A DNA stretch of 64,000 nt from an uncultured Tateyamaria sp. (lineage in GTDB: Bacteria > Pseudomonadota > Alphaproteobacteria > Rhodobacterales > Rhodobacteraceae), in contig NZ_CANLAG010000006.1 of the NCBI RefSeq assembly GCF_947488715.1, forward strand, positions 53,501 to 117,500. The letters run 5' to 3'. Below, piece after piece: positions 36,122 to 45,181 of this stretch. The notes under the pieces were generated by a model. It did no database searches. It was not told the origin of the DNA and worked only from the letters and a program-made list of their open reading frames with translations. The position numbers and the translations under genes are program-made. The stretch's first letter is position 1. Each line of letters begins with the position of its first letter.

Positions 36122-37195
36122 ATGGACACGCTTGTTACGATACTCGGCACTGTGATTGACCAATTCCAGAAACCGACACTGGCGTTCCTGATCGGCGGGA
36201 TGCTGTTGGCGGCACTGGGCAGCAAATTCGAAATCCCCGAACCGGTCTACAAGTTCATCGTCATCCTGTTGCTGCTCAAAGTCGGGATAGGCGCGGGCAT
36301 GTCCGTGCGCGAGGCGAACCTGACCGAATTGCTGGTGCCTGCTATTGGGGCCGCAGCGGTGGGTATTGCCATCGTGTTCCTGGGGCGTGCGACGCTGGTG
36401 CGGTGGCGTGGGGTGTCACAGATCGACGGGCTGGCGACTGCGGGGCTCTTTGGCGCTGTGTCTGCCTCGACCCTCGCGGCGGGCATGGCGATGCTGGATG
36501 ACGGCGGTATCCCGTACGAAGGGTTCATCGGCGCGCTCTATCCGTTCATGGATATCGCCGCACTGGTCACAGCCATTGTGATGGCCAAGCTGAGTGCCGC
36601 GCGCAAAGCCGCGGCCACAGTGTCGATCAATGCGGACGGGACGGTCGCGGGCGGATTTGGCGGCACCCCTTCAGGCACAGAGCCCGCGATTGAAATCGGC
36701 CTGCTGCGCGGCATCCTCGTGGACACCTTCCGCAGCCCGGCGATCTCGGCCCTTTTGGTGGGGCTGGCGCTGGGGATCTTTACCGAACCGGGCACGGTGT
36801 ACCAGAGTTTCTACGAGCCTCTGTTTCGCGGGCTGCTGTCGATCCTGATGCTGATCATGGGGATGGAAGCCTGGGCCCGGTTCTCGGAACTGCGCAAAGT
36901 GGCACATGCTTACATCCTCTACGGCCTTGCGGCCCCGGTGATCCATGGCCTGATTGGATTTGGCGTCGGCTATGTCGCGCACCAACTGACCGGGTTCTCG
37001 GCGGGGGGCGTTGTTTTGTTGTCGATCATGGCGGCGTCCAGCTCGGACATCTCTGGCCCTCCCACGCTGCGCGGCGCGCTGCCAGAGGCGAACCCATCGA
37101 CCTATGTGGGCACCTCGACCGGCATCGGCACACCGGTTGCGATCCTCAGCATCCCCATGTTCATCGCACTGGCGGACGTGTTCATCGGCTGGTGA
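36122..37195 (+). CDS. SbtA-type sodium-dependent bicarbonate transporter
   Basis: A 357-residue inner-membrane protein with about ten helices in two inverted halves, matching the SbtA (formerly DUF897) family: LAFLIGGMLLAALGSKFEIP at the start and AASSSDISGPPTLRGALPEA near the C-terminus. Cyanobacterial SbtA imports HCO3- with Na+. ATG 36122 follows AAAAGGAGA. No SbtB-like PII gene is adjacent; control is presumably by the divergent LysR protein. In a heterotroph it could feed carboxylases; this is inference. Confidence 0.85.
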   Translation: MDTLVTILGTVIDQFQKPTLAFLIGGMLLAALGSKFEIPEPVYKFIVILLLLKVGIGAGMSVREANLTELLVPAIGAAAVGIAIVFLGRATLVRWRGVSQIDGLATAGLFGAVSASTLAAGMAMLDDGGIPYEGFIGALYPFMDIAALVTAIVMAKLSAARKAAATVSINADGTVAGGFGGTPSGTEPAIEIGLLRGILVDTFRSPAISALLVGLALGIFTEPGTVYQSFYEPLFRGLLSILMLIMGMEAWARFSELRKVAHAYILYGLAAPVIHGLIGFGVGYVAHQLTGFSAGGVVLLSIMAASSSDISGPPTLRGALPEANPSTYVGTSTGIGTPVAILSIPMFIALADVFIGW

Positions 37196-37246
37196 TCCGG
37201 TCGGGCGTGCTTGCGCGCCCGACCGCCAGAGGCTACCCCGGTTTCA

Positions 37247-38782
37247 ATGAAACCGATCCGCCTCATCAGCGGCTTCCTGACCGTGGGTGTATGGACGCTG
37301 CTCAGCCGCATCTTGGGCTTTGTGCGCGAGATCATGATCCTGTCGCTGATTGGTCCCGGTCCGCTGATGGACGCCTTTGTCGCGGCCTTTCGCCTGCCCA
37401 ACATGTTCCGCCGCTTCTTTGCCGAAGGGGCGTTCAACGCGGCCTTTGTCCCGATGTTCTCATCCAAGTTGGAAGGCGACGAGGACCCGGCGCGTTTCGG
37501 GCGCGATGCGCTGAACGGGTTGGCGTTGGTAACGTTGATCCTGACGGCGCTGGCGATGGTGTTTATGCCCGTTCTGGTTTGGGCCACGGCGGGTGGGTTC
37601 GGCGCGGAACGCTTTGACCTGACCGTGGGGTTCGGGCGGGTCGTGTTTCCCTATATATTCTTCATGTCGCTGTCGGCACTGTTTTCCGGCATCCTGAACG
37701 CCACGGGGCGGTTTGCCGCCGCAGCCGCAGCCCCGGTTCTTTTGAATATCTTTGTCATCACGGCCATGGCCGTGGCCTGGGCAACCAGTGGGGCCATAAT
37801 CACCTGGCTGGTCTGGACGGTGCCTGTGGCCGGTGTCGCGCAACTGACGCTGACCTGGGTGGCTGCGGCACGCGCGGGTTTTGCCCTGCGGCCCGGCCTG
37901 CCGCGCTGGACGCCAGATATGTCCCAAATGGTGCGCACTGCCGTACCTGCGGCTCTGGCCACCGGCGTGATGCAGATCAACCTCGTTGTCGGTCAACTGG
38001 TCGCCAGCCAATACGACAACGCGGTCAGCTGGCTGTTTGCCGCTGACCGGCTTTATCAATTGCCGCTTGGCGTGGTGGGTATCGCGGTGGGCATCGTCCT
38101 GCTGCCCGATCTGTCACGGCGGCTCAAGGCCGAGGATTTGGACGGCGCGCGCACCGCCTATTCCCGCGCGGGCGAGTTTGCCATGGCGCTCACCATGCCG
38201 TCAGCCATTGCCCTGATGGTGATCCCCCTGCCGCTGGTCTCAGTGCTGTTCCAGCGTGGCGAAACAGGCGCGGACGACGCCGCAGCCATTGCTGTGGCCG
38301 TGGCGATCTATGGCGCGGGCTTGCCTGCCTTTGTGCTACAAAAGGTAGTGCAGCCCCAGTTCTTTGCGCGCGGTGATACGAAACGCCCGTTCCACTATGC
38401 GGTGGTCGCCATGGTGCTGAACGCGGCGCTGGCCATCGGACTGGCCCCGGTGCTGGGTTGGATCGCGCCAGCGATTGCGACCACTGTGGCGGGTTGGGTG
38501 ATGCTGGCCCTGCTGTTCCGGGGCGCACGCGGGATGGGCGACAGCGTCCGGTTCGACGACCGCTATCGACGGCGCGTGCCACGCATCATCGGCGCGGCCT
38601 TGCTAATGGGCGCGGTGCTGTGGGGGGTGGCGATTTTGCTCAAACCCGCACTGGGCACAGATTTTGTGAGATACGGCGCGCTGTTCGCTTTGGTCTGCGT
38701 CGGCGCGGCCAGCTATTTCGGGGCGGCACACATGACGGGTGCGCTGCGCCTGTCGGACATCCGCGGCGCAGTACGGCGCTAA
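37247..38782 (+). CDS. murJ: Lipid II flippase MurJ
   Basis: A 511-residue MATE/MVF-fold protein that flips lipid II across the inner membrane for wall synthesis. The start KPIRLISGFLTVGVWTLLSRILGFVREI carries the conserved Arg-rich first helix region, followed by AFRLPNMFRRFFAEGAFNAAFVP, split over residues 45-68. About 14 helices. ATG 37247 (MKPIRLIS) chosen over an earlier in-frame ATG on family match. Ends four bases into the convergent rhomboid-like gene. Confidence 0.96.
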   Translation: MKPIRLISGFLTVGVWTLLSRILGFVREIMILSLIGPGPLMDAFVAAFRLPNMFRRFFAEGAFNAAFVPMFSSKLEGDEDPARFGRDALNGLALVTLILTALAMVFMPVLVWATAGGFGAERFDLTVGFGRVVFPYIFFMSLSALFSGILNATGRFAAAAAAPVLLNIFVITAMAVAWATSGAIITWLVWTVPVAGVAQLTLTWVAAARAGFALRPGLPRWTPDMSQMVRTAVPAALATGVMQINLVVGQLVASQYDNAVSWLFAADRLYQLPLGVVGIAVGIVLLPDLSRRLKAEDLDGARTAYSRAGEFAMALTMPSAIALMVIPLPLVSVLFQRGETGADDAAAIAVAVAIYGAGLPAFVLQKVVQPQFFARGDTKRPFHYAVVAMVLNAALAIGLAPVLGWIAPAIATTVAGWVMLALLFRGARGMGDSVRFDDRYRRRVPRIIGAALLMGAVLWGVAILLKPALGTDFVRYGALFALVCVGAASYFGAAHMTGALRLSDIRGAVRR

Positions 38783-39462
38783 CGGCGGCGCAAGGCGGCG
38801 ACCACGCGTGCCATGCCCCCCGGCATCACGAACGCCGTCAGGGCAAAGCCCGCGACAAACCCGGCAAGTTCTCCGACCCAGGAATAGCCAACCTCGAACA
38901 GGATGCCGAACACAAGCTGGATGCCCATCAGCACGCCAATCAGCATAAAGGCCTGACCCTGCGGCCCACCGCTCGCCACCTGCCGTTGCCAGTATAGAAA
39001 CGTGTAGGTGCCGATCAGGCCATAGACACAAGGATACGCTCCGATCAGCCACGGCTGGTCTGTCAACAGGCCAAAGACGGCAGCCCCGCAGATGCCCGAC
39101 AGAAAGAACATCAGGATCACGGCCCAACCGCCCATGATCTCGCCCACCATCTTGCCCATGGCCAAAAGGATCACACAGGCAAACAGGGTTGCGGTGAATG
39201 TGGTGTGGACAAAGGGATAGGTGAGAAACCGCAGCATGTGTTCGGGCAAGAGGCGGCCATTCGCGACCATGAAGTCAAACGCGTCGCCTGAAAACGCATA
39301 GGTGTTCAGCGCGTTCAACCGCCACCCAACAGCGCCCGGCCCGCCAATCAGCCCCGCCTCGCCCAGCGCAAAGGCCAGTTCCGGCAGTGCCACAGCGGCA
39401 AAAAGCAGCCACACAGCGGGCGGCACGGGGTTGAGCGGACTTGGGTCGTTGTGGTCGGACAT
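38779..39462 (-). CDS. Rhomboid-fold membrane protein lacking catalytic residues
   Basis: A 227-residue protein with six to seven helices and rhomboid spacing. The L1/TM2 segment is [20 protein letters not shown], and the TM4 motif is [11 protein letters not shown] (141-151), where active rhomboids have GASGxxFGLxG; the Ser position is Tyr143. In TM6 the expected His (AHIAG type) is Glu198 in [10 protein letters not shown]. The HxxxN motif keeps His but not Asn. Thus it is likely a pseudoprotease or unrelated-function homologue. Start ATG 39462 (MSDHNDPSP). Divergent from trpS. Confidence 0.85.
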   Translation of the reverse strand: MSDHNDPSPLNPVPPAVWLLFAAVALPELAFALGEAGLIGGPGAVGWRLNALNTYAFSGDAFDFMVANGRLLPEHMLRFLTYPFVHTTFTATLFACVILLAMGKMVGEIMGGWAVILMFFLSGICGAAVFGLLTDQPWLIGAYPCVYGLIGTYTFLYWQRQVASGGPQGQAFMLIGVLMGIQLVFGILFEVGYSWVGELAGFVAGFALTAFVMPGGMARVVAALRRR

Positions 39463-39532
39463 GTCTGGGGCCTGCTTGACGGTGGTTGCCCCCATGGGTA
39501 AGCCAGCGACGCAGATTTGCCCAGAGGTCGAC

Positions 39533-40555
39533 ATGACAGACAGCCAATTCACACCCCGCGTGTTCTCGGGCATCCAGCCTTCGGGCTGCCTGACGCTCGG
39601 GAATTACCTGGGCGCGATCAAACGCTTCGTACAGATGCAAGAAGAAGAGTACGAGACGATCTATTGCATGGTCGACCTGCACGCGATCACGGCCAAGCTT
39701 CTTGATCCCGCCACGTTGCGCAAAAATACGCGCGAATTGGCCGCCGGGTTCATCGCCAGCGGAATCAGCCCCGAAAAATCCATCCTGATCAACCAGAGCC
39801 AGGTGCCCGAACACGCGCAACTGGCCTGGATCTTCAACTGCATCGCCCGCATGGGCTGGATGCAGCGCATGACGCAGTTCAAGGACAAAGCTGGCAAAAA
39901 CGCAGAAGCGTCGTCGCTGGGGCTCTTTGCCTATCCAGCGCTGATGGCTGCCGACATCCTGATCTATCACGCCACACACGTGCCCGTGGGCGACGACCAG
40001 AAACAACACCTCGAACTGACGCGCGATATCGCGACCAAGTTCAATCAGGAATACGACGTCGATTTCTTTCCCATCACCGAACCGGTGATCGAAGGGGCCG
40101 CCACACGGGTGATGTCCCTGCGCGACGGGTCCAAGAAGATGTCCAAATCGGACGCCTCGGATGCAAGCCGGATCAACATGACCGACGACGCCGACACCAT
40201 CGCCAAGAAGATCCGCAAGGCCAAGACCGACCCGGACGCCCTGCCCAGCGAGGCCAAAGGGCTCGACGACCGCCCCGAGGCGCGCAATCTGGTGAACATC
40301 TACGCCGAACTGGCCGAGATCACGGTTGATCAGGTGCTGGCCGATCATGGCGGCGCGCAGTTTGGCGCGTTCAAACCGGCGCTTGCGGAACTGGCCGTGA
40401 CCAAACTGGCTCCCATCTCGTCCGAGATGGCGCGCCTGATGGATGACCCGGCAGAAATCGACCGCATCCTGGCCCACGGCGCAGAGCAAGCCCGCGAGAT
40501 AACCGAACCGGTGCTGAAAAAGACCTACGAGATCGTGGGGCTGGTCGGCGCCTGA
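39533..40555 (+). CDS. trpS: Tryptophanyl-tRNA synthetase
   Basis: Charges tRNA-Trp. 340 residues, class I synthetase: [21 protein letters not shown] includes the HIGH-type signature (TLGN), and [13 protein letters not shown] is the KMSKS loop. The substrate pocket segment [10 protein letters not shown] is present. ATG 39533 follows AGAGGT; the longer open frame to its left overlaps the divergent rhomboid-like gene and has no match. Confidence 0.97.
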   Translation: MTDSQFTPRVFSGIQPSGCLTLGNYLGAIKRFVQMQEEEYETIYCMVDLHAITAKLLDPATLRKNTRELAAGFIASGISPEKSILINQSQVPEHAQLAWIFNCIARMGWMQRMTQFKDKAGKNAEASSLGLFAYPALMAADILIYHATHVPVGDDQKQHLELTRDIATKFNQEYDVDFFPITEPVIEGAATRVMSLRDGSKKMSKSDASDASRINMTDDADTIAKKIRKAKTDPDALPSEAKGLDDRPEARNLVNIYAELAEITVDQVLADHGGAQFGAFKPALAELAVTKLAPISSEMARLMDDPAEIDRILAHGAEQAREITEPVLKKTYEIVGLVGA

Positions 40556-40679
40556 TCCATGGGACATGGCGCGGCGCACCGAACTTGCCCCGCCCCTCAC
40601 ACACCAATGCTGTGCGCGGATGTGCCTTAAGTCTGCGCCGGATCGGACATACTCTCTGATCAATCAAAGGAGAGTTGCC

Positions 40680-41165
40680 ATGCCTGCACGTGTTCCCGCC
40701 GAAACCCGTATCGGTCACATCCACCTCAAGGTCACCGACCTGGAACGGTCCATTGCCTTTTACGGCGACGTGCTGGGGTTCACCCTGACACAGCGCTATG
40801 GCGACCAGGCCGCATTTCTGGCCGCGGGCGACTATCACCACCATATCGGCCTCAACACCTGGCATTCGGCGGGCGCTGGCCCGGCACCGGTGCGCGCCGC
40901 CGGTCTCTATCACAGCGCGTTCCTCTTTCCCGACCGTGCGTCGCTCGGGGCCGCGCTGCAACGCGTGCTGGACCACGGCACAGCGTTGGACGGTGCCGCA
41001 GATCACGGCGTTTCCGAAGCGGTCTATTTCCGCGATCCCGACGGCAACGGGGTCGAGCTTTACCGCGACAAACCCACCGCCGAATGGCCCCGCGCCGCCG
41101 ATGGCACGCTCGAGATGGTGAACAACCGCCTCGACGTTCCCGCCCTCTTGGCAGAGGCCGCATAG
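40680..41165 (+). CDS. VOC family protein (catechol-2,3-dioxygenase-like)
   Basis: A 161-residue vicinal-oxygen-chelate protein. IGHIHLKVTDLERSIAFYGDVLGF opens the first module, HHIGLNTWHS is in the middle and AVYFRDPDGNGVELYRDKP closes the second, giving two His and a Glu as possible metal ligands. Resembles CatE-type one-domain dioxygenase/glyoxalase proteins; substrate unknown. An AAAGGAGAG site precedes the ATG. Confidence 0.87.
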   Translation: MPARVPAETRIGHIHLKVTDLERSIAFYGDVLGFTLTQRYGDQAAFLAAGDYHHHIGLNTWHSAGAGPAPVRAAGLYHSAFLFPDRASLGAALQRVLDHGTALDGAADHGVSEAVYFRDPDGNGVELYRDKPTAEWPRAADGTLEMVNNRLDVPALLAEAA

Positions 41166-41226
41166 GGCCGTTGCCCACACCCCCAAATTGCGCCACCCTG
41201 CCGAAAAGACCAGCAAGGACACCAAC

Positions 41227-42333
41227 ATGAGCACCGGGTTTTATTGGGACGAACGCACCATGTGGCATGCGGGCGGCAACTATGCCTTTACCGTACCGCT
41301 TGGGGGGTTGGTGCAACCACTGGCGGCGGGTGGTCTGCCCGAAAGCCCTGAGACCAAACGGCGGCTCAAGAACCTGATGGATGTGACCGGGTTGACGCAC
41401 GACCTGTCGGTGTCATCGGCCCCCGAGGCCACGCCGGACCAGTTGCGGCGCGTGCATACCGATAGCTACCTGACCGCGTTCAAGGAGATGTCGGACGCGG
41501 GAGGCGGCGAAATCGGGCATCACGCCCCCTTTGCGCGGGGCGGCTTTGAACTGGCGGCCCTGTCGGCGGGTCTGACCACGGCGGCGGTGGCCGCAGTGCT
41601 CGAGGGACACCACGAAAACGCCTATGCGCTCAGCCGCCCGCCCGGCCACCATTGCCTTGCCGATGCGCCGATGGGGTTCTGCCTGCTCGCCAATATTGCC
41701 ATCGCCATCGAGGCGGCCAAGGCATCGCGACCAGACCTGCGTGTCGCTGTCGTGGATTGGGATGTGCACCACGGCAATGGCACCGAGGCCATCTTTTATG
41801 ACCGCGCCGACGTGCTGACCCTGTCGATCCACCAAGAGGGGAACTACCCCCTTGATACGGGCGGCATCGACGCGCGCGGCACAGGCGCAGGCGAAGGGCA
41901 CAATATCAACGTCCCCCTGCCCGCAGGGGCCGGGCACACCGCCTACCTGCACGCCATCGACCGCATCGTGGCCCCTGCCCTGACCGCCTACGCGCCCGAC
42001 CTGATCATTGTCGCCTGCGGTTATGACGCGGGCGCGGTCGATCCGCTGGCACGTATGCTCGCCACTGCGGACACGTTCCGCGACATGACCCTCAGGCTCA
42101 AATCGCTGGCCGAACAATTGTGCGACGGCAAACTGGTTCTGTCCCACGAGGGCGGCTATTCCGAGATCTACGCCCCCTTCTGCGGCCACGCGACGCTTGA
42201 GGCCTTGTCCGGCAGCGCCAGGACTGCGCCCGACCCAATGGCGCGCGCCTTGAACAATCGCCAACCGGGGCCGCGATTTGATGCGTTCCTGACTGGCGAA
42301 ATCGACCGCATGGCGCAGGAACTGGGGTTCTGA
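41227..42333 (+). CDS. Class II histone-deacetylase-family amidohydrolase
   Basis: A 368-residue zinc hydrolase of the HDAC/acetylpolyamine amidohydrolase superfamily. RPPGHHCLADAPMGFC holds the two catalytic His; VVDWDVHHGNGTEAIFY supplies Asp and His for zinc; ACGYDAGAVDPLARM carries the third Asp ligand. The Gly-Tyr near the C-terminus (SHEGGYSEIY) is the transition-state Tyr. Bacteria lack histones, so small acetyl-amides or acetylated proteins are likely targets. Start ATG 41227 after AAGGACACCAAC. Confidence 0.92.
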   Translation: MSTGFYWDERTMWHAGGNYAFTVPLGGLVQPLAAGGLPESPETKRRLKNLMDVTGLTHDLSVSSAPEATPDQLRRVHTDSYLTAFKEMSDAGGGEIGHHAPFARGGFELAALSAGLTTAAVAAVLEGHHENAYALSRPPGHHCLADAPMGFCLLANIAIAIEAAKASRPDLRVAVVDWDVHHGNGTEAIFYDRADVLTLSIHQEGNYPLDTGGIDARGTGAGEGHNINVPLPAGAGHTAYLHAIDRIVAPALTAYAPDLIIVACGYDAGAVDPLARMLATADTFRDMTLRLKSLAEQLCDGKLVLSHEGGYSEIYAPFCGHATLEALSGSARTAPDPMARALNNRQPGPRFDAFLTGEIDRMAQELGF

Positions 42334-42394
42334 CCCCTTGACCTAGGCGCTCTTTGCACCGACATGACAACCAACATGTAAAAAGGCGTAACAT

Positions 42395-42973
42395 ATGCCC
42401 GACCCCAACCCTGCGGCGCTTGATTTCCTGATGACCCGGCGGTCGCGCCCGGCCAAGACACTGACCACCCCCGTGCCGGACAAGGCCACGCTCGAGACAC
42501 TCCTTGTGGCCGCGGGACGCACCCCCGACCATGGCAAGCTGGAGCCGTGGCGCTTTATCGTGCTGACTGCTGGTGTCATGCCGCGACTGGCCGAGGCCAC
42601 TCAGACACGTGGCGTGGCCCTTGGCCTGGACCCCGATCAGATCACCAAGGGGCGCAGCCAGTTTGATCAGGGCAACCTCGCCGTGGTTGTGGTCGAAGTC
42701 CAAAAGCCGTCCGAGAAAATTCCCACGCTGGAACAGACCTATTCGGCAGGGGCCGTGTGCCTTGCCCTGTTGAACGCAGCACTGGCGTCAGGCTGGGGGG
42801 CCAATTGGCTCAGTGGCTGGATCAGTCACGACCGGGTGTTCATGCGCGATACGCTGGGCCTTGGGGATCACGAACGCATCGCCGGGTTGATCCACATCGG
42901 CACGGAAACCAGCACGCCGCCCGACCGGCCACGCCCGGAGCTATCTAGCATCACCACGTGGGTCGACACATGA
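42395..42973 (+). CDS. Nitroreductase family flavoprotein (YdjA-like)
   Basis: A 192-residue FMN-dependent oxidoreductase. MTRRSRPAKTLTTPVP (Arg-Arg-Ser motif binding FMN phosphate), AAGRTPDHGKLEPWRF and GAVCLALLNAALASGWGANWLSG are the family signature segments. The short length and 'DHGKLEPWRF' match the YdjA type of minimal nitroreductases. Physiological substrate unknown. Overlaps the next gene as ATGA. Confidence 0.9.
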   Translation: MPDPNPAALDFLMTRRSRPAKTLTTPVPDKATLETLLVAAGRTPDHGKLEPWRFIVLTAGVMPRLAEATQTRGVALGLDPDQITKGRSQFDQGNLAVVVVEVQKPSEKIPTLEQTYSAGAVCLALLNAALASGWGANWLSGWISHDRVFMRDTLGLGDHERIAGLIHIGTETSTPPDRPRPELSSITTWVDT

Positions 42974-43689
42974 TCCTGTCGTCGTTCTTTGCGGCATTGG
43001 GCCAGATCGGAGACCCCCGGTTTCGCCGCGTCCTGCTGTTGGGCTTTGCCCTGACGGTTGCGCTGTTGGTGGCGGCGACATCGGGCTTTGTCTGGTTGAT
43101 CGGATACCTGACCGCCGACAGCGTCACCCTCCCCTGGTTCGGCGAGATCACCTGGCTTGATGACATCATCAGTTGGGGGTCATTCTTTCTGTTCTTCGTG
43201 CTGTCGGTGTTCCTGATGATGCCGGTGGCATCGGCCATCACCTCGATGTTCCTCGACGAAGTGGCCCAGGCCGTCGAAGACCGCCACTATCCACACCTGC
43301 CCCCCGCCGACAGCGTGCCATTCGGCGATGCGCTTGTGGACACGGTCAACTTTCTTGGCGTGCTGATCGGTGCCAACCTGCTGGCGCTGGTGCTCTATCT
43401 GATGTTCGCGCCCTTTGCCCCGTTGATCTTTTGGGGGCTGAACGGCTTTCTTCTGGGCCGCGAATATTTCACCCTGGTCGCCATCCGGCGGGTCGGTCGG
43501 GTCCAGGCCAAGGCACTGCGGCGCGCCCATATCGGGACGATCTGGCTGGCCGGTACGTTGATGGCAATCCCGCTATCGGTACCGCTGGTGAACCTGTTGA
43601 TCCCGATCATCGGTGCGGCCACGTTCACGCACCTCTATCACCGCCTTACAGCGGCGCCAGCGACCGATCGAACCAGTTCATATCGCTAA
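42970..43689 (+). CDS. EI24/CysZ-like membrane protein
   Basis: A 239-residue polytopic membrane protein with four or more hydrophobic segments (LLLGFALTVALLVAATSGFVWLI; SFFLFFVLSVFLMMPVASAI; FLGVLIGANLLALVLYLMFA, split). It fits the EI24 (etoposide-induced 2.4)/CysZ family, whose E. coli member affects sulfate uptake. Identity as a sulfate transporter is not shown. Start ATG 42970 overlaps the nitroreductase stop; the last 44 bases overlap the convergent DUF1467 gene. Confidence 0.82.
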   Translation: MILSSFFAALGQIGDPRFRRVLLLGFALTVALLVAATSGFVWLIGYLTADSVTLPWFGEITWLDDIISWGSFFLFFVLSVFLMMPVASAITSMFLDEVAQAVEDRHYPHLPPADSVPFGDALVDTVNFLGVLIGANLLALVLYLMFAPFAPLIFWGLNGFLLGREYFTLVAIRRVGRVQAKALRRAHIGTIWLAGTLMAIPLSVPLVNLLIPIIGAATFTHLYHRLTAAPATDRTSSYR

Positions 43690-43921
43690 GGCTGATCCAG
43701 CCAGACAGTATGATCCCGGCGATCACGACCCACAAAACAGCCGCCACACCGGTGACGATCCACGCCTTGCGCTTGAGGTTGTGGACCTGCGGCGCACCGG
43801 CATGCGTGCCCGGTTCAATCTGGCCCAGATCACCCTGCGTCTGCACCTTGATGGGCAGCGCAATCAGGAAACACATCCACCAGATCACGGCATAGAGAAC
43901 CAGCGCCGATGTAATGCCCAT
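43646..43921 (-). CDS. DUF1467 family membrane protein
   Basis: A 91-residue protein with two helices (ITSALVLYAVIWWMCFLIALP; AWIVTGVAAVLWVVIAGIIL) and the joining KVQTQGD/GAPQVHNLKRKA loop typical of DUF1467, a family mostly found in Alphaproteobacteria downstream of mce. Function unknown. Its ATG overlaps the mce stop by one base; the 3' end overlaps the convergent EI24-like gene. Confidence 0.88.
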   Translation of the reverse strand: MGITSALVLYAVIWWMCFLIALPIKVQTQGDLGQIEPGTHAGAPQVHNLKRKAWIVTGVAAVLWVVIAGIILSGWISLSDMNWFDRSLAPL

Positions 43922-44325
43922 CAGACCTGTTCCAGTTCAACAAGGCAGCCGTTGAAGTCCTTGGGATGCAGGAACAGCACCGGCTTGCCGTGGGCCCCGA
44001 TCTTGGGCTCTCCGGAACCCAGAACACGTGCGCCTGTCGATTTCAGATGGTCCCGCACTGCCAGAATGTCGTCAACCTCGTAGCAGACATGGTGAATGCC
44101 GCCTGCCGGGTTCTTTTCGAGGAACCCGTTGATGGGGCTGTCGTCACCCAGCGGGTACAACAGCTCGATCTTGGTGTTCGGCAACTCGATAAAGATCACC
44201 GTCACCCCGTGATCCGGCTCGTCCTGAGGCGCGCCCACCGTGGCGCCCAGCGCGCTGCGATACTGGTCGGCTGCGGCCTCTAGGTCCGGGACAGCAATGG
44301 CGACATGGTTCAATCGGCCGATCAT
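43921..44325 (-). CDS. mce: Methylmalonyl-CoA epimerase
   Basis: Interconverts the R and S forms of methylmalonyl-CoA in propionate breakdown. 134 residues, VOC fold: GRLNHVAIAVPDLEAAADQYRS (His6), VIFIELPNTKIELLYPLG (Glu), GIHHVCYEVDD (His) and GCLVELEQV (Glu) supply the cobalt/metal ligands and catalytic Glu pair. ATG 44325 (MIGRLNHV) chosen over an upstream ATG because it matches the family start. Followed by the coupled DUF1467 gene. Confidence 0.94.
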   Translation of the reverse strand: MIGRLNHVAIAVPDLEAAADQYRSALGATVGAPQDEPDHGVTVIFIELPNTKIELLYPLGDDSPINGFLEKNPAGGIHHVCYEVDDILAVRDHLKSTGARVLGSGEPKIGAHGKPVLFLHPKDFNGCLVELEQV

Positions 44326-44392
44326 GGGACGTTCCTTTTTGCAGACGCAGCATCCATATCGCCAAGCACCCAGCCCATGCAAGTGGTCGGCG

Positions 44393-44407
44393 TTAACGCG
44401 CTGTTAG
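44393..44407 (+). promoter_or_regulatory. CtrA-like site upstream of receiver-domain gene
   Basis: TTAA (44393-44396), seven bases, TTAG (44404-44407): one mismatch from the CtrA consensus TTAA-N7-TTAA, about 50 bases before the start of the response regulator gene. Binding not shown. Confidence 0.4.
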
Positions 44408-44457
44408 GCATCGTTCCGTAACCATGGGTTTGAACACGACACATGACGGAGGATGTG

Positions 44458-45177
44458 ATGGACACGACGGACCCGTTCAAGCCCAACTACCCCGCGCCCA
44501 CGGCCATGCGCCCCTTGCTTGGCCTCACGGTTCTGGTGATCGAAGACAGCCGCTTTGCCTGCGAGGCGCTGCGCCTTTTGTGCCTGCGCAGCGGTGCGCG
44601 GATCCGACGCGCCGATACGCTGCGCGCGGCCCGCAGGCACCTGCAAGTGTACCGCCCGTCGGTTGCGATCATCGACGTGGGCCTGCCCGACGGCAATGGC
44701 ACCGACCTGATCCGCGAGTTGTGCACCATCAATCACCGCCCGGATGTGATTCTCGGCACCTCCGGCGATTTCGACAGCGAAGCATTGGTTCTGGACGCCG
44801 GCGCAGATGGTTATCTGGGCAAACCTGTTGTTTCGCTGGGCGTCTTCCAGGACACGATCCTGTCCCACCTGCCGATGGACCGACGCCCCGTTGGACCGCG
44901 CGCGGTGTCCGAGGATGTCGTGACACCGGACCCCATCGCCTACCGCGACGACATGGCTCATGTGGCTGATGTACTGGAAAGCGGGACAGACCTGCGCACG
45001 CTGGATTATGTCGCCCAATTCCTGAGCGGCGTGGCGCGCAGCGCACAGGATGGCGAGCTGGAACATGCAACCGCCGCCCTGGCTGCCAAACGCGCCCGCG
45101 GCGACGCGGCCACATCCGAAGTGGCCACAGTTGCGGGATTGGTTCAAATGCGGCTGTCCGAAAAAATCGCGATCTGA
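44458..45177 (+). CDS. Response regulator receiver protein without recognised output domain
   Basis: 239 residues. Receiver domain at about 22-145: acidic pair Glu29-Asp30 (VIEDSRF), phospho-acceptor Asp73 (IIDVGLPDG), Thr101 and Lys122 (LGKPV) are all present. The remaining 95 residues (ADVLESGTDLRTLDYVAQFLSGVARSAQDG..., split) are helical and match no output domain I know; they may be a dimerisation or Hpt-like helix bundle. ATG 44458 has GGAGG five bases upstream, better than the ATG five codons earlier. A CtrA-like site precedes the gene. No cognate kinase nearby. Confidence 0.85.
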   Translation: MDTTDPFKPNYPAPTAMRPLLGLTVLVIEDSRFACEALRLLCLRSGARIRRADTLRAARRHLQVYRPSVAIIDVGLPDGNGTDLIRELCTINHRPDVILGTSGDFDSEALVLDAGADGYLGKPVVSLGVFQDTILSHLPMDRRPVGPRAVSEDVVTPDPIAYRDDMAHVADVLESGTDLRTLDYVAQFLSGVARSAQDGELEHATAALAAKRARGDAATSEVATVAGLVQMRLSEKIAI

Positions 45178-45181
45178 CCCT

